From a bacterium (GTDB lineage: Bacteria; Patescibacteriota; Minisyncoccia; UBA6257; UBA9933): DNA of 22,968 nt. Position numbers and translations under genes: made by a program. The notes below the pieces were generated by a model. That model saw nothing but the letters and a program-made list of their open reading frames with translations, searched no databases and was not told the origin of the DNA. Positions within the stretch are counted from its first letter, which is position 1. Each line of letters starts with the position of its first letter. The stretch is from the NCBI GenBank assembly GCA_021799155.1, contig JAJZBA010000002.1, forward strand, positions 1-22,968, read 5' to 3'. Below, piece by piece: positions 14,181 through 20,740 of this stretch.

Positions 14181-15101
14181 TTATGATTGTGACTTTAGAT
14201 GCTGGTAAATGTTCAAAACCGCTTTGATGGCGTCGCCGATGGCAATGTTGATTTGGTTGTACAAAACATCGCTGACGTCGCCGGCGGCCCAGATGCCTTC
14301 GCAAGTTGTTTTTTGAGTTTTACAATCAACAATAACTTTTCCGTTTTGGTTAATTTCCGCTAAATTTTTTACTAAATCGCTGTTCGCCTGATAGCCGATG
14401 GAAACAAAAATGCCTTCTATCTTTAATTCTTTTATTTCTTCACTGTTTCGGTCTTGATATTTCAAACCTTTAACAAAATTATCGCCGAAAATTTCCCGGA
14501 TTGCCGCCATCGTGATAAATTCAATTTTTCCGGATTGTTTTGCTTGGTCGATATAAACTGGATCGGCGCGGAAAGAATCGCCATATTCAAGAACGTAAAT
14601 TTTTGAGGCGTAAGGTAATAAATCCAAAACCGCGTAAAAGCCGGAATTGCCGCCGCCGACAACCGCCGCGATTTTGTTTTTCATCAAAGGCGCGTCGCAA
14701 GTCGAGCAATAAAAAACACCTTTACCCTCGAATTTTTCTTCACCATCGACTTTTAATTTTTTCGGAGAACTTCCCAGAGTCAGTAAAACGGCTTTAGTTT
14801 CAAAAGTTTCGTCTTTATCGGTTTTGACGATAAAGAAATTATCCTGTTTTGTTATAGAAGTCGCTTTTCTTCCGTTTTTAATTTCAATACTTTCTTGGTC
14901 TCTCACGTGTTCTTCCAGTCTTTTTGCCATCTCGATTCCGGAAATCGACTTAAAGCCGATAAAGTTTTTTATTTCTGCGGCAATCACAGCCTGACCGCCG
15001 AAATTTTCGGCAATCAACAGTGTTTTAATTTTTTTTCTGGCGGCGTATACGCCTGCCGCCGCGCCGGCCGGTCCGCCGCCTAAAATAATTAAGTCGTACA
15101 T
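14181..15101 (-). CDS. trxB: Thioredoxin reductase-like flavoprotein, probably NADH-linked
   Basis: The 306-residue protein has the low-molecular-weight thioredoxin reductase layout: FAD motif GGGPAGAAAGVYAARKK (8-24), a redox-active C132-S-T-C135 in FYCSTCDAP, a nucleotide-binding motif VVGGGNSG (147-154) and the second FAD motif GIWAAGDVSD (269-278). It would pass electrons from a pyridine nucleotide through FAD to a thioredoxin or glutaredoxin in the cytoplasm. The HRRxxxR motif that grips the 2'-phosphate of NADPH is replaced by LEYGDSFRAD (171-180), closer to the LEFAPEMKAD of NADH-using AhpF. It follows the glutaredoxin gene across a hairpin (15118-15150) and belongs to the thiol-redox group. 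The symbol reflects the family; cofactor preference is inferred. Confidence 0.9.
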   Translation of the reverse strand: MYDLIILGGGPAGAAAGVYAARKKIKTLLIAENFGGQAVIAAEIKNFIGFKSISGIEMAKRLEEHVRDQESIEIKNGRKATSITKQDNFFIVKTDKDETFETKAVLLTLGSSPKKLKVDGEEKFEGKGVFYCSTCDAPLMKNKIAAVVGGGNSGFYAVLDLLPYASKIYVLEYGDSFRADPVYIDQAKQSGKIEFITMAAIREIFGDNFVKGLKYQDRNSEEIKELKIEGIFVSIGYQANSDLVKNLAEINQNGKVIVDCKTQKTTCEGIWAAGDVSDVLYNQINIAIGDAIKAVLNIYQHLKSQS

Positions 15102-15117
15102 AATTTTATTATAATAT

Positions 15118-15150
15118 AAAATCCGCCCCGCCGAAAGCGGGACGGATTTT
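15118..15150 (-). terminator. Stem-loop between the glutaredoxin gene and trxB
   Basis: AAAATCCG...CGGATTTT with inner CCCCGC/GCGGG forms a 14-bp stem around a 5-base loop. Its only non-Watson-Crick position (15126/15142) is a G-U pair in the minus-strand RNA but a C-A mismatch in the plus-strand RNA, so it belongs to minus-strand transcripts. The tail TTTTATATTATAA is only moderately U-rich, so readthrough into trxB is likely. Confidence 0.6.
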
Positions 15151-15167
15151 AAATAAAATTATCGTTT

Positions 15168-15395
15168 CTACAATCCCAATGCCTTATCTATTTCCGGTTG
15201 ATTAAAACCGATGATGATTTTACCGTCAATATCGATTACCGGAACGCCCATTTGCTGGGACTTGGCAATCATTTCTTCCCTCGCTTTATCGTCGACGGAA
15301 ACGTCGTAATCTTCGTAATTCACGCCCTTTTCTTTGAAATATTCTTTTGTCATTTCGCAATAAGGGCAGGTCGGAGTTGAATAAATTTTAACCAT
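15168..15395 (-). CDS. Glutaredoxin-like/NrdH-type protein
   Basis: A 75-residue single-domain thioredoxin-fold protein. The redox motif is C10-P-Y-C13 in YSTPTCPYCEMTKEYF, the cis-proline is Pro52 in GVPVIDIDG, and GFNQPEIDKALGL closes the fold; the length fits the glutaredoxin/NrdH/MauG-type mini family. It would reduce cytosolic disulfides, receiving electrons from the thioredoxin reductase-like enzyme encoded just downstream or from a low-molecular-weight thiol. The CPYC motif is that of classical glutaredoxins; no glutathione synthesis gene is in view, so coupling directly to the reductase (NrdH behaviour) is plausible. It starts 9 bases after the SPW gene stop. Confidence 0.93.
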   Translation of the reverse strand: MVKIYSTPTCPYCEMTKEYFKEKGVNYEDYDVSVDDKAREEMIAKSQQMGVPVIDIDGKIIIGFNQPEIDKALGL

Positions 15396-15404
15396 AAATT
15401 TGAA

Positions 15405-15593
15405 TTATTGTTGTGGAATCGAAGGCGCTGAAGGTTTGGCGCCAAACAATTGCCATAAAGCGGAAATCGCTATCAGGATGCCGACAATCACGTTGCTCCA
15501 TAAAGCCGTCGAAATATCGGAAAAACCGAGGATGTAGGGAGAAACGAGAATCCAGAGGCCTAAAACTAATTGAACCCAATTAAGATTTTTCAT
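15405..15593 (-). CDS. SPW-repeat small membrane protein
   Basis: A 62-residue protein made of two membrane helices, MKNLNWVQLVLGLWILVSPYILGFS and ALWSNVIVGILIAISALWQLFG, the pattern of the SPW repeat family (named for its Ser-Pro-Trp/Tyr motif; here S18-P-Y). The C-terminal tail GAKPSAPSIPQQ is Pro/Ser-rich. Family function is unknown. The gene lies between the CxxC mini-protein and glutaredoxin genes in the redox group. Its upstream spacer (15594-15772) holds three hairpins. A second minus-strand open frame over the same bases (15388-15579) is arginine/phenylalanine-rich and lacks any family resemblance. Confidence 0.85.
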   Translation of the reverse strand: MKNLNWVQLVLGLWILVSPYILGFSDISTALWSNVIVGILIAISALWQLFGAKPSAPSIPQQ

Positions 15594-15652
15594 AATTAAA
15601 TTTTAATTAATTTTTCGACCCTTTATTAATGTTGTTGGAATTTATAAGCGAG

Positions 15653-15762
15653 GCTCAATGCCGAGAGAAATAAATTTCACTACCACATTGAGCACCAGCC
15701 AAAATTTTACGAAGTAAAATTTAGGCGGGTAAGGGTTTTATAGCTCCGACGTCCCGTCGGAG
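15653..15762 (-). ncRNA. Three-hairpin structured leader or spacer RNA (candidate)
   Basis: In minus-strand order: CTCCGACG/CGTCGGAG (15744-15762, 8-bp stem, 3-base loop); a long stem 15694-15730 built of ACC/GGT, GCC/GGC and AAATTTTAC/GTAAAATTT interrupted by two single mismatches and closed by a 3-base loop; and GCTCAATG/CATTGAGC (15653-15660 and 15686-15693) enclosing 25 bases. Together they fill most of the 179-base spacer between the CxxC gene and the SPW gene. No open frame is present. It could be a leader element of the SPW-glutaredoxin genes, or stacked repeat hairpins. Confidence 0.45.
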
Positions 15763-15772
15763 ACAAAACTCT

Positions 15773-15976
15773 TTATCTTCGAAACGGTCGCGGACCTCTT
15801 CTAAAGGCCTGTTTTTTTTCGCGGAAGCAATCGCGGCACATTAATCTGTCTGATTTTTCCGGATCCGGCTCGAAAGGAAGTTCGGTAATTTCAGCGCCGC
15901 ACTTCGCGCATTTCCAATTGCCTTGGTACATCTTGCGGGGCTCAAATCCGCCCCCGTTATCGTTATTGTAAGCCAT
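15773..15976 (-). CDS. CxxC...CxxC zinc-binding mini-protein
   Basis: A 67-residue protein with C23-A-K-C26 and C47-R-D-C50, spaced by 20 residues, in WKCAKCGAEITELPFEPDP...LMCRDCFREKK. This is the CxxC-xn-CxxC zinc-ribbon family that is frequent in candidate-phyla bacteria; its role is unknown, with nucleic acid binding a possibility given the basic tail KQAFRRGPRPFRR. The N-terminus (MAYNNDNGGGFEPRKMYQ) is glycine/asparagine-rich and likely flexible. It stands alone between two structured spacers, downstream of the DsbA-like gene, and is followed directly by a GC-rich hairpin. Confidence 0.88.
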   Translation of the reverse strand: MAYNNDNGGGFEPRKMYQGNWKCAKCGAEITELPFEPDPEKSDRLMCRDCFREKKQAFRRGPRPFRR

Positions 15977-16071
15977 TTTACCTTAATAATATAAATTTAA
16001 TCGTCCCTTTTTGTCCTTAGCCTAAGGCAAAATAGCTTTAAACGAATTATTGCCGCTAGTTTTGTCTTAAA

Positions 16072-16089
16072 CCTGCCTGCACAGGCAGG
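16072..16089 (-). terminator. Hairpin downstream of the DsbA-like gene
   Basis: CCTGCCTG (16072-16079) and CAGGCAGG (16082-16089) form an 8-bp stem with a 2-base gap, 15 bases after the DsbA-like stop. On the minus strand it is followed by TTTAAGAC, a weak U-run. It may act as a terminator or belong to a repeat family. Confidence 0.5.
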
Positions 16090-16104
16090 ACTATTATAAT
16101 AAGT

Positions 16105-16809
16105 TTATTTTTTCGTCAGCGCTTCGTCAATAGCCTGAGAGAAAACGCTATAAGGATAAGCGCCTTGAATCATTTTGTCGTTTATAAATATTGTAGGCGT
16201 GGAAATTCGTTCCATTACGCTTTTCGCTTCTTCGATGTCTTTCTGAACTTCGTTTTCATATTTTTTTGAATCAAAACACGATAAAAATTCATCGGTGTTC
16301 ATTTTTAAATCCGAAGCGATTTTTTTGAAAAGATTTCTATTAAGATTGCCGTTGTGTTCTTGATCGTCTTTGATTTCTTCATTGAATAAAGCATCGTGAT
16401 ATTGCCAGTATTTGCCCTGATCTCTGGCGCATTCGGCCGCTTGAGCCGCCGCCGTTGATTCCGGACCAAGAAAAGCCAGGTCTTTAAGAACCATTTTTGC
16501 TTTGCCGGTTTCGACGTAATTTTTTCTGATTAAAGATTCGGTTTCTTTAAAAAATTTTCCACAGAACGGACATTGGTAGTCGCTGAAAATAAAAATCGTT
16601 ATCGGCGCGTTCGGGTCGCCCAAAACTACGTCGTCGTCGATTTGCGGTTTTGAGAATTCGGCCGTTTTTGGCGCTTCTTCTTTTTGATCGGCGGTTTTAG
16701 TATTTTTCGCTCCGGTGGAATAAATTAAAGCGCCGGCAATCAGAATCGCGGCAATCAGAATACTGTACGGCAAAAGATAATCTTTTTGTTCTTTCGTTTT
16801 TTCTTCCAT
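16105..16809 (-). CDS. Membrane-anchored DsbA-like thiol-disulfide oxidoreductase
   Basis: The 234-residue protein has one N-terminal membrane segment (about 11-31, YLLPYSILIAAILIAGALIY), a short linker, and a DsbA/Thioredoxin_4-type domain outside the membrane. Residues 63-67 (LGDPN) and FIFSDYQCPFCGKFFKE hold the active site C80-P-F-C83; ISTPTIFIND near 205 supplies the cis-proline loop; WQYHDALFNE is a family landmark. Two further cysteines (AAECARDQ and FLSCFDSKK) probably form a structural disulfide as in related BdbD/DsbA proteins. It would oxidise or isomerise exported proteins such as the Cys-containing giant secreted protein nearby; that link is inference. No DsbB/VKOR partner is in the window. 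It is the first gene of the minus-strand redox group. Confidence 0.92.
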   Translation of the reverse strand: MEEKTKEQKDYLLPYSILIAAILIAGALIYSTGAKNTKTADQKEEAPKTAEFSKPQIDDDVVLGDPNAPITIFIFSDYQCPFCGKFFKETESLIRKNYVETGKAKMVLKDLAFLGPESTAAAQAAECARDQGKYWQYHDALFNEEIKDDQEHNGNLNRNLFKKIASDLKMNTDEFLSCFDSKKYENEVQKDIEEAKSVMERISTPTIFINDKMIQGAYPYSVFSQAIDEALTKK

Positions 16810-16849
16810 TAGTGTTATGTCTAATAGTAATAACTCGATTTATTCAACT

Positions 16850-16855
16850 TATACT
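16850..16855 (+). promoter_or_regulatory. Possible -10 box for the recO leader RNA
   Basis: TATACT at 16850-16855 is a good -10 hexamer on the plus strand, but no convincing -35 box is found 16-18 bases upstream. Initiation near 16861 would place the structured RNA at 16895-17017 in the recO transcript. Confidence 0.3.
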
Positions 16856-17104
16856 ACTGGGTATGTTAAAATATTAAAATACAAGAGTCAACTATGCCCA
16901 GCATGAGCCCCGTAGAACAGCGAATCTGTCTACGGGATTAGTCCGGCAGAGAACTTTGTTCTTCTGCTGGAAATTTCAGCGATTTTTATAAAGAAAAATC
17001 GCAAAGAAAACTGGGCAAGATAATAAAGATTTTACAATAATTAAAGTTGGGAATTAAAAATGAATCATTACAATTAATCATTTGAAATTCCTCTACTGGG
17101 TATG
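16854..17104. repeat. Direct repeat CTACTGGGTATG flanking the structured RNA
   Basis: CTACTGGGTATG occurs at 16854-16865 and again at 17093-17104, exactly 239 bases apart. The last three bases of the second copy are the recO start codon. Both copies can pair with TATGCCCAG at 16893-16901. Confidence 0.8.
16895..17017 (+). ncRNA. Structured RNA candidate with three hairpins upstream of recO
   Basis: TGCCCAG (16895-16901) pairs with CTGGGCA (17011-17017) and encloses three stem-loops: 16909-16936 (CCCGTAGA/TCTACGGG, then CAG/CTG after one bulged A, loop CGAAT); 16943-16970 (CCGGCAGA/TCTGCTGG with one G-U pair, then GAAC/GTTC, loop TTT); and 16979-17002 (GCGATTTTT/AAAAATCGC, 6-base loop). The G-U pair exists only in plus-strand RNA, supporting this orientation. 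It does not match tRNA, tmRNA, 4.5S SRP RNA or RNase P signatures that I know. It may be a cis-regulatory leader of recO or a free RNA. Downstream, 17049-17090 can form a weak A/T stem (GGAATT/AATTCC). Confidence 0.6.
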
Positions 17105-17617
17105 ATTGAATATTTTACTTCGGCTTTGGTGCTTGACGCGGAAGATGTCGGTGAATTAGACAAACGGGTTTTTTTGTACACTAAAGAATTAGGGAAGGTA
17201 GTTGCCAAAGCCAAAAGCGCCAGAAAAATTACTTCAAAATTGGCGGCTTATCTCGAGCCTTTTAATTTTATCAAAATCCGCCTAATTGAAAAAAACGGTT
17301 TTCAAGTGGTTGATGCCTTGAATTTTGGCAAGATTGAAATTTCGCCGGAAAATTTCGCCTTTCTTCAATTTATTAAAGAAATGACTTTTGAACTTCAGCC
17401 GGACAAAAAACTTTGGTTTTATTTGCGAAGGAAAAAATTTTCTTATCGCCAGGTTTTAAAAATTTTCGGCTTTGATCCCGATTTTGCCGGCTGTCGGGTT
17501 TGCGCTAAAAATCCAGTCGCTTATTTTTCTAAAACCGATCAGATATTTTTTTGCCGCCAATGCGTTGCGCGGGGTTTTAAAATCCCGAAAAATGATTTAA
17601 TATTATTGGAGAAATAA
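17102..17617 (+). CDS. recO: DNA repair protein RecO, short form
   Basis: RecO helps load RecA at single-stranded gaps together with RecF/RecR, and anneals complementary strands. The 171 residues begin with the OB-fold (about 1-80: SALVLDAEDVGELDKRVFLYTKELGKVVAKAKSARKITSKLAAYLEPF), then a helical part that is much shorter than in the usual roughly 240-residue RecO, and a four-cysteine zinc motif C131-R-V-C134...C151-R-Q-C154. The reduced helical domain is expected for very small genomes. The start at 17102 sits in the second copy of a 12-base repeat and has no Shine-Dalgarno site; an upstream structured RNA could hide it. It is 4 bases before the next gene and heads a plus-strand run with glyS. 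Confidence 0.9.
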   Translation: MIEYFTSALVLDAEDVGELDKRVFLYTKELGKVVAKAKSARKITSKLAAYLEPFNFIKIRLIEKNGFQVVDALNFGKIEISPENFAFLQFIKEMTFELQPDKKLWFYLRRKKFSYRQVLKIFGFDPDFAGCRVCAKNPVAYFSKTDQIFFCRQCVARGFKIPKNDLILLEK

Positions 17618-17621
17618 ATTT

Positions 17622-19364
17622 ATGTCGATTCAGACTTCTTGGCAAGAGGAAAAAAAAGAATTTAAAGAATCCGATGTTTCAAAAAAGATTGGTTTTTTCG
17701 GTAAACGTTTTTTTTGGACATTAATAATTATAGGATTAATTGCTCTTTTTGCCGGCGGTTTTTATTTTTATCAATATTTTACAACCCGCGACGTCGCCCT
17801 TTCGTTAAAAACTCTGGAGAACGTTTATACCGGCGTCCCTTTTAATCTTGAAGTTGAGCTTTCAAATAATTCCGACAAACCCTTAAACGATGTCAAACTT
17901 TCGATGATTTTGCCCGAGGGAACGGCTCTTTTAGGAGAAGACATTAATAAAAGAGTTTACAACCAAAGTTTCGGCAATCTGGAAAAAAACGCCGTTCTTT
18001 CCGAAAAAATTCCAGTTATTGTTTTCGGCGGCGAACAGTCGCTTAAAAAATTTGAAGTCGTCGCTTCTTATTTTCCGCCGAGTCTGGGACCGAAGGCACG
18101 TTTTGAAACAATTAGAAGTGTAGAGGTATCGGCTCGGGAACCGGCGATAAAATTTGATTTAATCGCGCCGCAAAAAGTTTTAAATAACGAAGATTTTGAA
18201 ATTGAGATTAATTATCAAAATATTTCCGGAATCGATTTACCCGGAGTAGAGTTGGAACTTCAGTATCCGCAAGTTTTCACTTTCATCAATGCCGATCCGA
18301 AGCCGACATCGGGAAATAATTTCTGGAAAATCGGCGGCTTGGCGAAAAACGCCGAAATGAAAACAATAGTTCTTTCCGGAAAAGCGCTTGGCGCCGAGCA
18401 GTCCTTTTTTGAAATTAAAAGCGTGTTGAGAGTGGAATTTTTCGGTCAAAAATATTTAATTGCCGAAAAAACTTCCAGCATCAATATCGCTTCTTCGCCT
18501 TTGTCTTTGAGCATCGGCGTTGAAGGACAAAATAGTGAGATTGCTTTTCCTAATTCTAGTTTGAGATACAAAATTGTTTTTCGCAATAATTCCAATATCG
18601 GCTTAAACGACGCGGTAATTAAAGCGAAGCTGATAGGCGAGATGTTTAATGTTCAAGAACTAAGAACTTCCGGATTTTTTGATTCTAGAAATAACACCAT
18701 TGTCTGGAACGCCGCCAATACTCCGGCTTTGCGGTTGATTCCGCCCGAAAGTCAAGGAACGGTTGAATTTGAAATCAAAACCAAAGAACTTTATCCGCTC
18801 AAAAGATTGAGCGATAAAAATTTTGTTTTGAAAGTTGAAGCCGAAATTTCTTCGCCTACGGTTCCTTATTACGTCGCCAGCGATAAAACAATCGGTTTGA
18901 CGAATTCGGAAATTAAAGTCGCCGGCGCCGTTGTTCTAAACGCCGGAGCGAGTTATTTAAAAGGTTATTGGCCGCCGAAAGTAAACAAGCCGACCACTTT
19001 TACGATTAAATGGATGATTAAAAATTATTCAACCGACATTTCCAACGTTGAAGTTAAAGCGTTTTTGCAATCGGGTGTTCGTTTTATCGGCAACGCGAAA
19101 AGCAATGTTAATTCCGTGCCGATTTATAATGAAAGAACGCAAGAAATTATTTGGCAGATTGCTCAAATTCCGGCGACCAAAGGAGTGATTTCCAAACCGG
19201 TGGAAGCATCTTTTCAAGTTGAAGCGATTCCCAACATCACTCAATTGGGTGAAAAAATGCCGTTGATGAGCCAAACAATTCTCGAGGCTTTCGACGAATT
19301 CGTTAAAATTGAATTGAAAAATTCCGCCGGAGAATTATTTAGCGAACAAAATATTATAAAATAA
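17622..19364 (+). CDS. Membrane-anchored protein with repeated Ig-like (DUF11/CARDB-type) domains
   Basis: A 580-residue protein with a cytoplasmic head (1-27), one membrane segment (about 29-52, RFFWTLIIIGLIALFAGGFYFYQYF) and a large outer region. That region holds about four beta-sandwich domains (near 58-170, 172-285, 288-415 and 425-560), with recurring phrases of the DUF11/CARDB kind: PFNLEVELSNNSDKPLNDVKLSMILPEG, DFEIEINYQNISGIDLPGVELEL, SLRYKIVFRNNSNIGLNDAVI and TFTIKWMIKNYSTDISNVEVKAFL. Such domains bind surfaces or build spacer stalks; there is no catalytic motif. GGAG lies 10 bases upstream of the ATG. Packed between recO and glyS (4 and 5 bases), it is co-transcribed with them. Specific function unknown. 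Confidence 0.88.
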   Translation: MSIQTSWQEEKKEFKESDVSKKIGFFGKRFFWTLIIIGLIALFAGGFYFYQYFTTRDVALSLKTLENVYTGVPFNLEVELSNNSDKPLNDVKLSMILPEGTALLGEDINKRVYNQSFGNLEKNAVLSEKIPVIVFGGEQSLKKFEVVASYFPPSLGPKARFETIRSVEVSAREPAIKFDLIAPQKVLNNEDFEIEINYQNISGIDLPGVELELQYPQVFTFINADPKPTSGNNFWKIGGLAKNAEMKTIVLSGKALGAEQSFFEIKSVLRVEFFGQKYLIAEKTSSINIASSPLSLSIGVEGQNSEIAFPNSSLRYKIVFRNNSNIGLNDAVIKAKLIGEMFNVQELRTSGFFDSRNNTIVWNAANTPALRLIPPESQGTVEFEIKTKELYPLKRLSDKNFVLKVEAEISSPTVPYYVASDKTIGLTNSEIKVAGAVVLNAGASYLKGYWPPKVNKPTTFTIKWMIKNYSTDISNVEVKAFLQSGVRFIGNAKSNVNSVPIYNERTQEIIWQIAQIPATKGVISKPVEASFQVEAIPNITQLGEKMPLMSQTILEAFDEFVKIELKNSAGELFSEQNIIK

Positions 19365-19369
19365 AAATT

Positions 19370-20716
19370 ATGTCCGATAACATGGATTTAATGACAAAAA
19401 TAGTTTCTTTATGCAAGCGTCGAGGATTCATTTTCCCCGGAAGCGAAATTTACGGCGGCTTGGCCGGTACCTGGGATTATGGCCTTCTCGGAGTTGAACT
19501 TAAAAACAACATCAAAAACGCCTGGTGGAAAAAATTCGTTCATCAACGGGATGATATGGCCGGGATTGAAAGCGCGATTTTAATGAACACTAAAATTTGG
19601 ATGGCGTCCGGCCATGTCGATGAATTTGTCGATCCGATGATTGATTGTAAATCCTGCAAATCCCGTTTTCGCGCCGACCACCTGATGGAAGGCAAATACG
19701 GAGAAATAAAAACAATTGCCGGAAAACCGGCTTGTCCGATTTGCGGTAAAACCGAGCTAACCGAAGCGAGAATGTTCAACATGATGTTTAAAACTTACAT
19801 CGGTCCGGTGGAAGAAACCAGCCATCTTGTTTACTTAAGGCCGGAAAACGCTCAAGGAATTTTCGTTAATTTTAAAAATGTTCTCGATACGGCGCGCCAG
19901 AAACTTCCGTTCGGTATCGCTCAAATCGGCCGAGTTTTTCGAAATGAAATTACGCCGGGCGATTTTATTTTTCGGACGCGGGAATTCGAACTGATGGAAT
20001 TTGAATATTTTGTCGCTCCTGAAAAATGGCAAGAATATTTTGAAATATGGCTGAAAGAAATCGCCGGCTGGTTAGATTTTTTAGGTTTGGATAAAAAGAA
20101 AATTCGTTATACCGAAATTCCAAAAGAAGAGCGCGCCCATTATTCGGAAAGAACGATTGATATTGAGTACCAATTTCCTTTTGGAACAAAAGAGCTTTGC
20201 GCCATTGCTTACCGGACAGATTATGATTTAAAAAGACACATGGAGTTTTCCGGAAAAGATTTAACTTATTTTGACGAGGAAACCGGAAAGCGATTTATTC
20301 CTCACGTTATTGAACCGACTTTTGGTTTGGATAGGGCGTTTCTCGCGGTTATTGCCGAAGCTTATAAAGAAGAGGAAGTCAAAGAAGGAGAAACGCGTGT
20401 TGTTTTGCAACTCCCTAAACAATTGGCTCCGGTAAAGGTCGCGGTTTTCCCGCTTCTTGCGAATAAGCCGCAATTAGTTGAGAAAGCCCGTGAGATTTAT
20501 AAATTATTGAAGGCGGCAAATAATTTAACCGTAGCTTGGGATGATAGAGGCAATATCGGCAAACGCTATTATTCCCAGGACGAAATCGGCACGCCTTATT
20601 GTATTACCGTTGATTTTCAAACTTTGGAAGACGACACCGTTACCGTCCGCGACCGCGACACAATGAAACAGAAAAGAATGAAAATTGAAAACTTAAAGGA
20701 TTATCTAATTTTTTAA
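19370..20716 (+). CDS. glyS: Glycyl-tRNA synthetase, homodimeric class II type
   Basis: This 448-residue enzyme charges tRNA-Gly with glycine and is of the single-chain alpha2 type (as in Gram-positives, archaea and eukaryotes), not the alpha2beta2 type of E. coli. Seen: RRGFIFPGSEIYGGLAGTWDYGLLGVELKNNI at the N-terminus, a CxxC pair at 93-96 and another at 122-125 forming a zinc-ribbon insertion, YLRPENAQGIFVNFKNV, class II motif 2 RVFRNEITPGDFIFRTREFELMEFEYF (188-214), motif 3 EPTFGLDRAFLAVI and a C-terminal anticodon-binding domain from about 350 (PVKVAVFPLLANK). It starts 5 bases after the Ig-domain gene and has no clear ribosome-binding site. It ends 24 bases from the convergent dnaB. 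Since UGA acts as stop in this window, no second glycine codon is implied. Confidence 0.97.
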   Translation: MSDNMDLMTKIVSLCKRRGFIFPGSEIYGGLAGTWDYGLLGVELKNNIKNAWWKKFVHQRDDMAGIESAILMNTKIWMASGHVDEFVDPMIDCKSCKSRFRADHLMEGKYGEIKTIAGKPACPICGKTELTEARMFNMMFKTYIGPVEETSHLVYLRPENAQGIFVNFKNVLDTARQKLPFGIAQIGRVFRNEITPGDFIFRTREFELMEFEYFVAPEKWQEYFEIWLKEIAGWLDFLGLDKKKIRYTEIPKEERAHYSERTIDIEYQFPFGTKELCAIAYRTDYDLKRHMEFSGKDLTYFDEETGKRFIPHVIEPTFGLDRAFLAVIAEAYKEEEVKEGETRVVLQLPKQLAPVKVAVFPLLANKPQLVEKAREIYKLLKAANNLTVAWDDRGNIGKRYYSQDEIGTPYCITVDFQTLEDDTVTVRDRDTMKQKRMKIENLKDYLIF

Positions 20717-20740
20717 AAATTCGTTATAGATTGTTTAGAC

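Noticed and set aside
14160..14185. Tandem copy of gaattattatg (15-base offset) at the end of trxB
   Set aside because: Two short A/T-rich copies only; could be chance or a minor duplication and explains nothing further.
16895..17017. tRNA, tmRNA, 4.5S SRP RNA, RNase P RNA or 6S RNA identity for the recO leader element
   Set aside because: No T-arm GGTTCRANTCC, no CCA-end cloverleaf, no GUCCGGAAGGAAGCAGCC-like SRP loop, no RNase P core AGAGGAAAGUCC, and no single long bubble-containing hairpin as in 6S RNA.
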